From Hymenoscyphus infarciens (lineage: Eukaryota; Ascomycota; Leotiomycetes; Helotiales; Helotiaceae), in the NCBI GenBank assembly GCA_001414345.1, contig LLCB01000108.1, positions 62,001 through 126,000 of the forward strand: a DNA stretch of 64,000 nucleotides, in the 5' to 3' direction. Position numbers and translations under genes: made by a program. How positions within the stretch are numbered: position 1 is the first letter of the stretch; every line of letters begins with the position of its first letter. The notes below the pieces were generated by a model. That model did not search any database, was not told where the DNA came from, and was given only the letters and a program-made list of their open reading frames with translations. Positions 32,959-46,852 of the stretch are shown here, piece after piece.

Positions 32959-35900
32959 CTAATACTCATCCTCACTCTCATCCCCATCCGGCAGCAAGGC
33001 CCTATACCGCCTACTAGCCAAATCCTCCTCCAGCCCCCCCTCACTCTCCGGATCAATATACCCTTCACCCCCCAAAAAGCTCAACGCAACAGGCAAGAAA
33101 ACCAGCGCATGCGTAGCAGCAAAAATAACAAGCGCAAGCCAAATCCTAAAGTAGTAAATCTCAAAAATCTTGCTCCTCGTAAAGGCCAGCACGCTCACAC
33201 CCACAAACTTCGTAATGGTAATTCCAGTAAAGACAGACCCACCAACGTTTACGAGGGCAGTCCACGCACGCGCGTCGTGGTTGCGGAACTTGTTTTTGGC
33301 ACGCTCCATGACAGCGCGCGAGGGGAACATGAATGCGCGCGCGATGTGGGCGCAGAATTCGACGCCGATACCGATACAGATTATGAGGTTGACGAGGGAT
33401 ACGGCGTTGAGGGAGACGTTGAAGATAGCCATGAATCCAATAATATCGACGACGATCATGGTTACGGTAGCTGTAACCACAGCACCAGTTCTCACCGAAC
33501 CAAGGAGGATAGATGAGACGATGAGGATCATCAGGAGCGCTGAACCAAGCAAAGTGGCTGTTAGACGGACAATGGTGGAGTATTGGTCGAAGAAGATGTA
33601 GAAGACGCTGTAGGGGAAGATTTCAATGCCGGTGCTCTTGGTCAGGGTATCTGAAATTCTTCTTGCGGAGGCGTAGGCTGCGATGAAGTCTTCTTGGCTG
33701 CGGAGTGGTGTGTGACTTGAGCGGAAATGACTAGCTGGAATCGTTGTCCTCTTTTCATCGATAACGATGGCATTGGCATATGACGCTTTTCCGCCTAGAG
33801 GGCAGGCCTGGTCTGTTGGTGAAGCTACCCATTTCTGTAAATAGTGGATGAACTCATCCCCTTCAGGCATTCCAGAAAGTGTGATATTCCACGCTGGGTC
33901 CCGGTCTTTGAAGCAAGTGCTGCCTTTCTCCACGCAGCACTCTTCGAGGTCTGGATCCAACCAGCGGAAATAATCATCAACCCAGCTGGCAGCTGTTGAA
34001 GCGATATATGAGATATTTGGACGCTTGCGTTCCTGTTCCAGAATATTGGTGAGAGATTCTTGTTCGCAAGTAGTGAAACGAGCGCAAAGCTCTTGTTGAT
34101 GAACTCGTTGAGTAGCATTAACCTCGCGTGTAACAAAGTACACTGGAGGTCCGGACTCGAAGTAATCGTATAGATCATTGAAATAAGGAATCAAGTATGA
34201 TCCATCTGGAATTGCAACCCTTTGGTCCAACCCAAGGGCAACTTCGGGAATCAGAGAAACCCCTGCGGTGAAGATACCTAGGAATACTACCAAAATTGCC
34301 AACTTGGCTTTTTTCCCAAGGATGGCTGGAGCATAGGTCTTGCGAATGAACCTTTGCAGAGTACCTTCGTCTTGTCCTTCGTAGGATGCCACATACCCGT
34401 TTCCGTTTGAGGAACTGAGATTTACCCCAGCGCTCTTGATTCGAACGCAAGGGAAGCAGTCAGCGCGGTGATCCTCTGCTCGTCGTTGATTGAGAGTCAA
34501 CACAGAGATGAACATTGTGACTTGCAATAACGCATTGATGAAGACAGAACCTGCGGCGTATATAGCGAAGTTCCGAACAGCAGGCATACCAACAAATGCA
34601 CCCAAGGCAAATGCGATAGTCTCTGTGATAGCTGATAGCAAAATGGATGGCCCCATTCGGCCCAAAGCTTTGGCAATACGGTGTTCGACAACCTCATCTG
34701 CGTGGCTAATATTGACACGCTCGAATTCGTGAACGATGAGGAAGATATTATCGACACCAACTGCCAGCACAATGAAAGGAATGACTTCTGCAATGATCAA
34801 AGTAACTTTGATGCCCGCAAAAGAAAAGAGACCGATGGATGCCGAGATGGACATTAACACGATGAGAATGCCAACCACTCCTAGGGAAAATTTTGACTCC
34901 ACGAGGAAGGTTGATGGATTCCGTAAGACTGATTTTATCGAGAGCGTAGTTGAGCCGAGAGCCAGTGATACGTAGAAGAACATGATAATGTAACTTATTA
35001 CCACGATCTTCGCATCTGTATTTGTAGATTTGTTGAGCTCCTCTTCCAAACTGATCTCGGTATTGAACGAGAGTCTCAACCCTCGATCGCTCGCCTCGGT
35101 TTGGAGTCCAAGAAGAGTGGTTTTGAGGGTTTCCTCCCAGTCCGCCGCATTGCGCACCGTCTCCGAATCCTCTGCGCCACTACTGACTACCCACGTAGTA
35201 ACGATCGCTGGAGTGTCTACAGGGTCTTCGGAATTGGCGTTGCGACCAAGAATAAGCTTGGGATCGACGGGCATACCAAATTTTGGGAGGCAGTCGACAT
35301 TCGAATTGACACAATTGCGAAGCTTTTCTTTCCATCCCGTTGGACTGACGTTGGCGGCACTGTTTCCAAAGTACGCACTTACGGATTGCACAACACAACC
35401 ATTACCGGTAGGGTTGAAGCAAACACTTTCCATAGTAGAATTGGTCTTCGCTCCAGTTAATGAACCGATGCGGTCTTCGACCTCCAGCCACCATTTCAAA
35501 GTTTCGTAGCTTAGGACAGGACTGTTGCCATCTGTATGCGTACCATTGACCAAAAACACCTGCTCGGTGCGGTAGAATGGGCCAAAATTCTCGTCAAAGA
35601 ACGCTTTCTCTTGGGCAGCAGCCGAGGTTGGGCTAACCCATAACCTAGCAGGGTTCGTCTCGATTTGAAATCGAACCCATCCAATGCTCAGTATTCCAAC
35701 CAAAAGCACACTTGTTCCGATTGTGATGCCGGGAAATCTAGCCGCCACGTAACCCAGCTTGCTGAATGCACTGTCCGTGACACTATTGATCCAGTAGTTT
35801 CTCTGAGGGCGATCATACATCGCATTATTGTGAATCATGTCCCCTTCATCCTCATCATCGCTTGGGGTTGGATCCTGAAGAAGTCGCAATCGCTGACTCT

Positions 35901-36837
35901 TTCGTTGCTTGTGTTTTGCAACAGCAATATGTCCAAATAGAGCTGTAGCAAGCAATGCCAGGCCAATACTGTAAGTCAAAATAGCCCCGAAGGATAAACA
36001 TGGTAGGGCGCCGACATGGCATGAGTTGGTTTCGGTGACAGCTGGGAGTGTTGGGCAAACTGCCGGACAATCGAGACATGCACATCGGAAGCTCTCGTCC
36101 TCGTCGTTACATTTCTTTGGTACCATCGGCAAAGGGCTTGTTTTGGGCTCATCATATCCTTTGGGATCCGGGAAGTTGATTTGGAAAGGAGAGCCAAAAG
36201 GTGGATTCTTTTTCCCCAGGAATTTGAGAAATTCCGTATAATTCTTTGCTCCTCCGCCGATGAAGCCCATAGAGTTGCTATTCGTTGGGCCGAATTTGAC
36301 ATCCTTACAACTGTCGTAGAACCCCGATCCATACTCTTCCGTTATCAGTTGATCCAACTCGGTCACCATCAACTTATCGTTCTTCGGAGTTGCTTCTGTA
36401 ACGTTGACGAATAGCGACTGGTCCGGGGAGCAAGTAAAGGTACAAAAGATATTGTAGAAGTTCTCTTTGCATGCGGGGCAAGAGGATATGAAAGCGTTTG
36501 CTTTCTTGAGGTTATCGGAGAGCGCATCGAGCTATTATATCATTAGCATAGCCAGAATAACCAATTACAAACATCATACCTGCTCAGGCTCGCAGCATAC
36601 TGGGCCAGTATTCCATTTCGCTCCACATATCTCAACCAGTTGTTTCCGCACATCATCTGTTGGCTCCTTTGCGAGCCCATTATCTGGGCAAGGCAGTTCT
36701 GCAGAAAAGAAACTTGGCTTCCCACAGTTCCCACGTATCGCACATCTTCCTGCCTCATGTTTCGGCGTCAAGGCATCTGCAGCCAACACCGTCGTGAAGA
36801 TTCCCGCGAACGTTGCGCAGTGCCACAAGCGCACCAT
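32959..36837 (-). CDS. NCR1: Niemann-Pick C1 family sterol transporter (yeast Ncr1 ortholog)
   Basis: Two exons (36580-36837 and 32959-36531) with a 48-nt intron give 1,276 aa, the usual NPC1 length. The first exon has a signal peptide (MVRLWHCATFAGIFTTVLAA) and the start of the Cys-rich N-terminal sterol-binding domain (GRCAIRGNCG, VCCEPEQ). It continues across the junction with SSCPACKENFYNIFCTFTCS. A first internal membrane helix follows at about residue 280, then a lumenal domain with many NxS/T sites, and the sterol-sensing domain at about 600-770 (VSLALGS, ILIVLMSISASIGLFSF, VDNIFLIVHE). A second lumenal loop and a Patched-like C-terminal helix bundle follow. The cytosolic tail has ALLPDGDE, a dileucine-type sorting signal. 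NPC1 proteins move sterol across the vacuolar glycocalyx into the membrane; that role here is inferred. Confidence 0.96.
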
Positions 36838-37651
36838 CTTTGTTTGTATAATGCGCCGACCAGCGTCGCAAAGTCGATCGTGGTGGGATATCAGTCTCTT
36901 GGTGAGATCGTGAACTGAATTAATCGTTCATGAGTTGGGAACGGAGGTGCACCTTTCTGTCGTGAACTGTTGAATTGGTGAAGTTGTGATTGTGATGGAT
37001 GTTACTATGAGAGGCGAGGCGAGGGCGTATGACGTGGGTGCATGGGCGAGCCAGGGGTCTTTGCGTACTGTAACTTCAGGCAGACAAGTCTCACTGAGGG
37101 AGTATAAGACGAATATTACATAGCTACACATCAAACAGTTTACAATTTGGAACTAGAAAAAAGTAATGTAACAATGCACATAAATGCACGGCTTTTGGGC
37201 ATATTTTTATGACGCTGTTGTTGTCAAGACAACTACCTAATTACGGGATTGTGAATCTACCTTTCCCCAAGCGTGCAACAAAATCACTAAATCGTTATAT
37301 CCAAGGGCGTGAGCCTCTCGTCACTCGCTGTATCTCGGCGTATCTAACCCGCCAACCAATCATGCCTGTATCCAATGCAGGGTGGAGAGCCCGCCTTATC
37401 TCTCAATTCTCTGAAATAAAAACCACCAGAGACCTATGCGGGAAACCGCCAGGCAAAATAAAATTCAGCCGTCTGTCTATCTTCTGACATCAATTGCGAG
37501 TAGTATGAAATAGAGGGCTCTTGCTACGTTGCAGTTTGGTGGTAACTCCACAGAGGTAGAGCTGCTCATCCGGGCGGGGGTGTCTTCGGAGGTGGTGTCC
37601 ATGTATTGTACAATTGCACGTCTTTGAGAATCGGATGCTTCTCAAGAGCAT
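36838..37651. other. NPC1 promoter side and NMNAT 3' side, no gene seen
   Basis: About 0.8 kb between two minus-strand genes. The part next to 36838 should hold the NPC1 promoter and leader. The part next to 37651 should hold the NMNAT 3' UTR. ORFs here are short, without recognisable content. Confidence 0.4.
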
Positions 37652-38758
37652 CTAACTTTTTGACGAGCCGCTCTCTATGGCAGAAGGCTGTGCTCCCTCA
37701 GACTTGGCCTTTTCTTTAGCAGCGGCCGCGGAAGAAGCACCATCTTCCTTGTACAAGTCATGCTCCTCGATGTACTTGATGACCGGAGAAGGAATCAGAT
37801 ATTGTACACTCATCTGTCTTCTGAGGAAAAGCCGGATTTTGGTGCTGCTGACATCATTCTGAATGAGCTGTTGTATAACGTAGATGTTGTGCTTCCACGG
37901 CTCGAGATTAGCCAGCGCCTCGTCGATGTCGGTCCCGCTACGCTCAACAATGAACGTGCCGTAGCGACCCACTGCAATTCAAGTCAGAATATGTTCTTTG
38001 GGAGAGAGTGGCAGTGTTTGAGTTGAAGGTCCGGGGCCCACAAAAATGAACATGAAATCATTCCAGGAAAAAGAACCAGCCCAAGAGCTCTGGATACTTA
38101 CAAATATGGTCCAAATCCTTAGCACTCCAAACCCCTGGAGTAGACATTGTTTGGATCAAGTCTGCCCCAGCCAGCAAAGCAATTCGTACATGTGCCCTCG
38201 TTCCGTCGGGTCGTTCGGCTCCTCCCAATACCTCGTTGATCTCATGCTCGAAATGATCCAAAACTTGAGCTGTTGGCATATATTCGGGTTGAATAGCCTC
38301 CCAGGGGTCTACCATAAGCCAGTCGGAGCTTCGATCGACTCCTAACTCGCACATTCGAAGCCTGTTTGCACTGTTAGGCAGAGCTCAATACAAAGACTTT
38401 GGAGGGCATAGTACCTATGCACTGCGCTTGCCAAACCAGCCTTCTTATAAGCATCACCGACTAGGCAACCAAAATAAGCAAGTATTCAGAGCATGGTTGG
38501 GAAAGAAGAGTTACCAGGCGAAAGGTAGCCCCCCAGAATCTCAAACTGGGTGTCCAAGGTATTGAATTTCGCAAAGTCGGCAGCCATCTCGAACATGCGC
38601 AAGTGTAGATATGTTACTGGAGAGAAAGAACCGCATGCGACGAGGACGAGAGGTGTCTTGGTGGGGTCGGTTTGGGTGAGTCGAAGTCTATGGCGGGGAA
38701 ATGTGTAGGTCTCTTGCGTCTGGGCCGAGGCAGAGAGGACGGGCATATTGGAAGCCAT
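37652..38758 (-). CDS. NMA1: Nicotinamide/nicotinate mononucleotide adenylyltransferase
   Basis: Four exons (38515-38758, 38415-38460, 38102-38361, 37652-37971) give 289 aa. The nucleotidyltransferase signature GSFSPVTYLHLRMFE lies at residues 43-57, holding the GxFxPxTxxHL phosphate-binding loop. Downstream are DWLMVDPWEA, LLAGADLIQTM, then LDHILGRYG restored by the third junction, and VSSTKIRLFLRR, the family's second ATP motif. The enzyme joins NMN or NaMN to ATP to make NAD or deamido-NAD. The tail after residue 265 is Ala/Lys/Ser-rich and probably disordered. The symbol follows yeast NMA1/NMA2; which of the two it corresponds to cannot be said. The 46-nt second exon is unusually short but is required for the frame. 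Confidence 0.94.
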
Positions 38759-41055
38759 GGTTTGAGGGTGGTAGGTAGAGGAGTGTGCGACGATTGTGAT
38801 GTTGTTGTGGAGGAAGTCGCTTGGGATGTGTTGTGGTGAGGCGGATTACTGTACCCAGGTATGTACTTGTACCACACTGCCTGAAAGAGAAATCGGTAAT
38901 CAAGTGATGACGAGTTTCCAGGACCTGGACCTGGTGGGGAAAATGGGGGAAGGGAGAAGGGAGAAGCGATGGGTGGCTAAGACCTTTGCAGGGTGAATGG
39001 AAGAGGGGAGGCTTTGGGGCAACGGTGCGCGGGTGACCGCTCCAGTGAATAACAGACAGTCAAGGGAAGAAAAGAGGGCAGGATGTAAAAATATATAGTG
39101 AGTAGGTAGAGTCTCGCTTGGAGATGACAAGAATGGGTGGTCGGAGGATCTTCTTTAGCTTTGTTTGGCGTGGTGGTGGTGGGGGAGGGCTTCTCGTTAG
39201 GTATGGAAACGCCCCGCACTCTGAGGACCTTGAAACTAGGGGTTCCTTTGCCAGCTTCTCTGCCCTTTATGCAATCTAGTTTCATGCAGTGCCTTTCTCC
39301 ACGCTTTTTGGTTTGATATTGACCTGTCTAGGTCATCTGCATTAACGAGAGAGCTAAGTAATGATGGCGTATCTTCCAGAATGATCAAGGTTCTCGAGTC
39401 AAGGCCGCCAAGCCCTGCAAGCGGAAGAGCGCAGAGTCCTCTTTCTGGCTCTGGGATAATTGGTCAATCCCCAGATATCACATAATTTATATCTCCACTA
39501 TCCCGGACAAGAGGACCAGCTTCAAGCCAGCCTTACTTGTAAATCCGATCATCCGATATTGATTTGGAGTTCTGCTGTTCTATACAAGGACAGAGAGGTA
39601 GAGGACTGCAATGCTGCTGTGGGTGGAAAAGTGTTGCTTGGAAAGAAAGGCCTATTGAGCATCTATCCCCCACATACACAGATCCCGTTATCCCTTCGTT
39701 TTATTCGCAATCAAGAAACCGGGGAGATGTTGCCATTCTCAACTACCCCACTCCTCACCTTTCGCTTGGAAGTCCACCATCTAGCTGATCAGAAGAAGAG
39801 GTCGTAAATTGGTTCTGACATCAAAGAACAGAGTATTGATTTTCGGTCAAAGTTGAAAAAGAATTTTGAAAAATAGATTCTTCCTTTCTTCAAAGGTCTG
39901 AGAAAAGAATGTGAACTCCCATAAGCTCAGCCCCATAGCGTTGAACAGTAGAAGGACGTGGACCAACTTTTGCATGGGGCAATCCCAAACCAAAGAGAAG
40001 GGAAATGGTAGAAGGTAGGAAATTCTGTTCCATACGTTAGACAGGAAGCTTAGAGAGAATCATGATCTTGAAAATAAAGTTATTGACCATGAAATGCGGC
40101 AAAAATGACTGGAACGCATAGGGAGCCCGCCTGCTTCTGGAAGTTTCTAGGTCATAGTAAATTCAAGGGGAATTGCAGATTGATGGAGCTTAAGACAACA
40201 TGTCGGGAATTGAAGAGACGAAGAAGAAACGCAGTTGAAGAAGTCAATGATACCTATAGTCTTGTCAGAGTTGATAAATTGAAGAGGAAGGAGCGATATA
40301 GATTTGCGTAGTGACGGACGGCCGAGTGTGATTGTAGGATAATATAAAAGTACCTAGGTATAATATAAAAGTTGGTGAATTCCAAGTTGAAGAGAGAACA
40401 GGAAGAGATACTTTTGGTGAGCGCGATACGGTGACCGACCCTTGCCTTGACTTACCTTAGGTTGAGCGCTGGCAGATCAGAGACATCCCTGTCCCATTTA
40501 AGCCGCGCCAGATAGGGCCAGCGCCAACAACCTCCACTAACCTGGAGATTGTGTAGCCTCCTCCTTCCACCACCACCACCACCACCACCACCACCACCTA
40601 CCTACCTGCACCCACCCATTTGCCTTCACAACCACGTCCAGCTCTACCTACCTCACGATCACCACCCTTCCCACCTGCCTCATCCTCATCCTCATCCATC
40701 CTCATCCATCCTCATCCTTCCCCACCCGACTGACTTCACTCTTCTCCTGCCTTGCCTCCTGCTGCCAAGGACGAGCATTCGCCGCCGACGCTAATGGCGT
40801 AAATGTAAATGGCATCTTCGCAGCGCAGATCGGATCTCAACCCAGAACTGTCGACTTCTGCTCCAGCTTCTGCATCTCGGTACCCTACCCTTTTTCCCTC
40901 AACCACTCCCACTCCCACTCTACTTTGACTTCTTCCCCAACCCGCACACGTCACCGCGTACCTTACTCTCACGATTGTCTCGACCTACGAGACCCACGAT
41001 TGTGTAGAGGTGCCGGCCGCGGTGTCGAAGACCATCATCTCCAAACCAAATACTC
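38759..41055. other. Divergent intergenic region between NMNAT and UFD4
   Basis: About 2.3 kb with promoters facing both ways. ORFs at 39460-39807 and 40105-40311 have no recognisable domain and are not called. On the UFD4 side the leader is C-rich, with a (CCA)n run at about 40567-40598 and a CATCCT array at about 40681-40717. Confidence 0.45.
40567..40717 (+). repeat. (CCA)n microsatellite and CATCCT array ahead of UFD4
   Basis: About ten CCA triplets are followed by CCTACCTACC. Further on is CATCCTCATCCTCATCCATC and similar units up to about 40717. They lie 340-490 bp upstream of the UFD4 ATG and are probably part of its promoter or leader. Confidence 0.8.
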
Positions 41056-44000
41056 ATGTCTTCCAGAATCACTCGTGCGTCCGCCCGACAAGCAGCAAAC
41101 TCCCCGGGGGCCTCTGCAACCTCTGCGGCCACTACCGCCACTGCTTCGTCTGCTCGGTCACAGGCATCCTCTCGAAAGCGCAAAGCTCCTGCCCGAGACT
41201 CTAGCCCAGCACCCGAAGCTGATCCTGAGCCTCCCAAACCATCATCTGCGAGACGCACAAAGCGCCCAAGGGTGTCCGAAGCAGAAGCACCACCCCAGCC
41301 ACCCTCAGCAGTAGCTTCAGTCCCGTCACGTCGAAGAAACACAAAGGGCAAACACTCAGCGGTGATGTCGAGTCCTGGGTATGTGGTCGAGCTCCCATCT
41401 AGGGATATCACTTACAAAGATCCTAGCGATTCTGCAGGTCCCTCGAGCGATCCCCCAGCGCCAACCACCAGCGCCTCCAAGCGAAAATCAGCACGCAATA
41501 AGAAAGCAGGGCAGGGTCCGTTGAGTCTATTGCGGAATACATTTTCAAAACTAACACTTGACAATTCAGATGCCTCTGCCAACACCCCGAGTTCGAGTCG
41601 TAGATCAAAGAAGCCACCTGCCGACGGCACAGCAAATAACTCTGTAGACGAGAAACCCCCACCTCCGGCTGAGGATCACGACGAGAGCGATGATAATGAA
41701 GACGAGGAAATGGCTCGCAATTATGGCGCCCGAGATGAGGACGATGACGACCCATTTGGTGGCTTCGGGGGACCTGGTGGACCACCACATGGCCTTTCAA
41801 GTACCTTGAGAGCACTCAGTGGCATGATGTCTGGCGTTTCCTCGAGACTCCGAGATATCTTAAACAACTTGAAGCAGAAGGACGACCCCTCGATGCAATT
41901 AATTGCTCTCCAAGAATTGTCCGAAATATTATTGGTTTCCACAGAGGATAATCTGTCCGGGCATTTCTCACCAGATGCATTCGTCAAGGAACTGGTCGTC
42001 TTGATGCAGCCATCAGACTTCGGGGAGGAAAATCCAGAAATGATGCTTCTTGCATGTCGATGTCTCGCCAACTTGATGGAAGCTTTGCCCGCAAGTACTG
42101 CAAATGTAGTGTACGGAGGAGCCGTACCAATTCTCTGCCAAAAGCTTCTGGAAATCCATTTTATCGATTTGGCAGAGCAAGCTTTGAGCGTAAGCATTCC
42201 CCACTCGCTCGTTTCCTGTGAATTGGCTAACTGTTCTTTTTAGACACTGGAAAAGATTTCTGTCGAGTATCCAGCTTCAATCGTCCGTGAAGGAGGATTG
42301 ACGGCTTGCTTGACATATCTTGACTTTTTCGCTACCAGCACCCAGCGAACCGCCGTGACGACTGCTGCAAACTGCTGCCGGAATATTCCAGAGGACTCCT
42401 TTTCGGTCATCAGAGATGTGATGCCTATCCTCCTAAACGTTCTGAGCTCAAATGACCAAAAAGTGGTCGAGCAAGGCTCTCTTTGTGTCTCCAGAGTTGT
42501 GGAGAGCTTCAGATACCACCCAAGTAAACTCGAAGAGCTTGTGAGCAGCGATTTGCTAAAGGCCATTCTCCGTCTACTCTTACCAGGCACCACCAACCTC
42601 ATTGGACCCAACATTCACACTCAATTCTTACGAGTTCTTGCATTTACTGCGAAAGCCAGTGCCACATTATCTGCAGAATTGTTCAAAATGAATGTTGTGG
42701 AGACTTTGTACCAAATCTTGACCGGTGTCTCACCCCCTGACCCAACAGAAGATATCGCCTCAAAGCTTGACAGCGTCGTTATCATGCAGGCACTGATCCA
42801 CAGACCCCGAGAGCAAGTTATTGAAACTTTGAATGTTATTTGCGAACTACTCCCAGGTCTCCCTAGAGAGACGAAGGCATCGTCTCTCGATGAAAATTCG
42901 AATGCCGACACACCTTCAGAACCACCTAGTGGATCCCAATCAAGCTCCAAAAAGAAGTCTGCAAACGATAAACGCATCGAACTCCTTGAGGGCTGCAAAG
43001 AAGAAGTTAAACGATTCGCCATTATTCTGTTCCCTACATTGACAGATGCATTCTCAAGCACAGTCAACCTCAGTGTCCGCCAAAAGGTCCTGACCGCCCA
43101 GCTTAAGATGCTATCGAATTTGGACAAAGACATCCTTATGGATGCTTTGCGATCAGTACCATACGCTTCCTTCTTGGCTGCGATCCTTTCACAACAGGAC
43201 CACCCCAGCCTTGTCAACTATGCCCTCCAAGCCGCGGAATTGCTACTTACCCGCTTAGACGACATATATCGATACCAGTTCTATCGCGAAGGTGTCATTG
43301 CGGAAATCGCCAAGTTGGGTACAGCTGAGGAGGCAAAGCCGGTTACTGAGGAATCCCCAACCATCAAGGTCGAACCAGAAACCAACAACAAAGTCTCGGA
43401 AAAGCCTGCTCGCAATGGTGACGACGACGACGACGATTCGTCCGACGACGACGATAATGATGATGATAACGAGAACGATGACATCCCTGAGGATATCAGT
43501 CAGTCACCTGTCAGTTCTCGTGGCTCAACAATGTCCCTGGATGGCCCGCCACACCATGCTACGTCTGACATTACTACTATGCAACAGCTTATTACACAAC
43601 GAGCCAAGACTTTCATGGAGGTCCATGAGAACGAAAAGAACAGCAAGAATATGAAGAAGAAGGCGACCAAGATCTTGACCAGTCTACAAGACTTGGCTTC
43701 GGAAATTGAGTCTCATTACTTGAAGCAAGGACCTGGAAATGGCACCGCTCTGTTCACCGCTCTCGCATCCTACTTTGATGGCGATGTCCTGGAAAGTGTT
43801 ACTAGTGCCGAACTGCTCAACTCGGAGGTTGTTCGAGTTCTTCTGGATGTATTCAACAACCCCGATGAGCGCTTGAGCAATGACGCACGGTCAGCTTTCC
43901 TCGAGGTTTTCATGGGTCGAACTGTTGCCAAGAAGCATAAACCTCCGTCCGGCGATTCTCCATCTACACCCTTCAGCAGTCTCATTCATAAGTTGCAAGA

Positions 44001-46852
44001 TCTCCTCAGCCGTTCTGAACATTTTGAAGTAGTCACTGTACACTCAAATACCTTTGATGGCAATAGAAGCAGCGCGGCTTCCATGCTCGCGAAGCAGATC
44101 CGTCTCAAATTGGTTGCTGATGATGATTCTGAAATACCCAGACCTTACCGCAACATCATGGTATCAATTCATGCCATTGCAACCTTCAAGGCTCTGGATG
44201 ATTACCTGCGCCCGAGAATTAGCATGTCTGAGAGACCAAGAGGCGGCTCAAGAAGAGAAAACCTGACTGGTGCATTGGCAGCATTGGCAGCCGCAGGTAA
44301 TACTCGCGCTTCCACTTCTTCTTCACTCCTTCCTAATGCTAAACCTCGTCTTGCAGAGCGTGGTCTAGCGGCTCAAGCAGCAACCCCTCCGCCCCCTACA
44401 CCATCGGCTTCTCGAGTCACGCGAAAATCAAAAGCAAAGACAGCTCCTATAGCAACCCCAGCCTCAGAAGGTCAATCTATATCCAACACTCCTCAAGAAA
44501 AGCCAGCATCCCGTCGATCAAGCAGACGCCAACAAGCACAGACAGAACCACCAGCCCCGCCTCCACCTCAAGAGGAAGACAGCCTCGCACGTGCACTTGA
44601 ATGTGCTGATGAGAGACAACTCACTGATGATGATTCTATGGAGGATAGTGCAGCACTGGATGCTATCATGGGAGATTTGGAAGATGGAATGGAGGAAGAA
44701 ACATCACCAGATCCCACAGCAGTCAATCTCGAAGTCGCGGCGGGCGGTAAGGTGACGGCACGCAAAGATGACGGCACGCGAGTTGCTACCCCGTCTCAAG
44801 CACCTGGAAGCAACCCGCGAATTGCAGCTGCGCAGGCTATGGCGGCAGCTCAAGCTGCGTTGTCTACCTCGTCACGACCAATGTCATACGCAGCTGCTAT
44901 CCAAGCGATCCCACAAGATTGGCACATTGAGTTCAGTCTGGACGAAAAGGTTATCTCGAATGAGACGACCATCTACAGAGCCGTTCACAACCCAGCTGGC
45001 CCTATCGATGAGCACACTAGTCGAAGTGTTTGGTCCGCCATTCATCCCATCAAATTCAAGCGTGTTTCAGGCCCACCACCCCCCGAGCCGAGTTCCCTCA
45101 GCCAGGCAGCCGAGATTACAGAGATCACTGCTTCCGGTATCCCCGCGTCTCTGGATAAGCATCCAGCTACCTCATTTATCCTTCGGCTGCTGAACATCTT
45201 GCATGCTCTTAACGCAAACCTGGATGATGTGTTGGCTGAAAACAAAGATACCTTGAAGTTGAATGCGGAGCCGCTGTCACAGTTCGTCAACACAAAACTT
45301 ACTGCCAAACTCAATCGACAGCTCGAGGAACCTCTTATCGTAGCAAGTAATTGTCTTCCTAGTTGGAGTGAGGATCTTGCACGTCTCTATCCATTCCTTT
45401 TCCCATTCGAAACAAGACATTTGTTCTTGCAGTCAACGTCCTTTGGGTATGCCCGCTCCATGACTCGATGGCAGAATGCTCAGTCCGCCGATGAATCTCG
45501 CAGAGATCGCCATCGTGATGAACGACCATTCCTCGGTAGATTGCAAAGACAGAAAGTTCGCATCTCGCGGTCCAAGATCCTCGAATCCGCTGTGAAGGTC
45601 ATGGAACTCTACGGCGCTTCGCAAAGTATTTTGGAAGTGGAATATTTCGAAGAAGTCGGTACCGGACTGGGACCTACTTTAGAGTTCTACTCCACGGTCT
45701 CCAAGGAATTTTCGAAGAAGAAGCTCAAACTCTGGCGCGAGACCGATGCCAATGAAGCTGACGAGTACGCTTTCGGCGCCCGTGGCCTTTTCCCAGCTCC
45801 CATGAGCGAAGATCAAGCATCAGATGAGAACGGCAAGAAAATTCTACACCTCTTCAAGATGCTTGGAAAATTTGTGGCAAGATCGATGATCGACTCGCGA
45901 ATTATCGATGTCTCGTTTAATCCAACCTTCTTCCGCATTGGTGATGGATCCAATCCCGTCACGCCCTCTCTGGGTGCCGTCAAGACCGTTGATGCGCAGC
46001 TAGCGAAATCTTTGAAGCTCATCAAGAAGTTTGCTGTCTCAAAGAAGGCCATTGACGAGAATCCCAACTTGACAGCCGCACAAAAGGTTGCCGAGGCAGA
46101 GGCACTGCGAGTAGATGACGTTTCAATTGATGATCTTGGTCTCGATTTTACTCTTCCTGGTTACTCTTCGATTGAACTGTTACCCAATGGATCTACTATC
46201 TCAGTCACAATTGACAATGTTGAGCTATATCTTGAGAAGGTTATCAATTACACACTCGGAAGCGGTGTCCAAAGACAAGTGGATGCATTTAGAGCAGGCT
46301 TTACTCAAGTGTTCCCTTATTCCGCTTTGAGTGCTTTCACACCAGACGAACTGGTCATGCTATTCGGTCGTATTGAGGAAGATTGGTCATTGGAAAGTAA
46401 GTTATCCTTATCCTCGCAACCTATAATATTTTTGCTAACCCTGTATCTCCAGCCTTGATGGATTCAATCAAAGCTGATCATGGCTTCAACATGGACAGCA
46501 AGAGCGTTAAGAATCTTCTTCAAACTATGAGCGAACTTTCCCTCTCGGAGCGTCGGGACTTCCTTCAATTTACCACTGGTAGCCCCAAGCTTCCTATTGG
46601 CGGTAAGTCAAATCCTTCATGTCCTCCCGATAATTTTGCTAATCACTCGCTGTAGGATTCAAATCACTTACACCTATGTTTACTGTGGTTTGCAAGCCAA
46701 GTGAGCCACCCTACGCATCTGACGACTACCTACCTAGCGTCATGACTTGTGTCAATTATCTCAAGCTTCCGGATTATTCGGATTTGGAAGTTATGAGACG
46801 TCGTATGAATACTGCTATCAAAGAAGGACAGGGTGCTTTCCATCTGTCATGA
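41056..46852 (+). CDS. UFD4: HECT-type E3 ubiquitin ligase, Ufd4/TRIP12 family
   Basis: Four exons (41056-42189, 42244-46396, 46453-46602, 46656-46852) give 1,877 aa, and all junctions keep frame. The N-terminus is basic and Ser/Ala/Pro-rich with acidic patches. Residues about 240-570 are Armadillo-like repeats ([33 protein letters not shown]), as in Ufd4/TRIP12. An acidic stretch of Asp and Glu lies near 750-775. A long disordered part (about 1050-1250) precedes the C-terminal HECT domain (about 1480-1877), which contains [32 protein letters not shown] and [17 protein letters not shown]. The catalytic cysteine is C1844. Ufd4 extends ubiquitin chains on ubiquitin-fusion and N-degron substrates. 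The 3' exons are small and close to the stop, and the active site lies entirely in the last exon. Confidence 0.95.

Noticed and set aside
39460..40311. Two ORFs (39460-39807, 40105-40311) between NMNAT and UFD4
   Set aside because: The first starts with a non-ATG codon, and neither has recognisable content or splice support.
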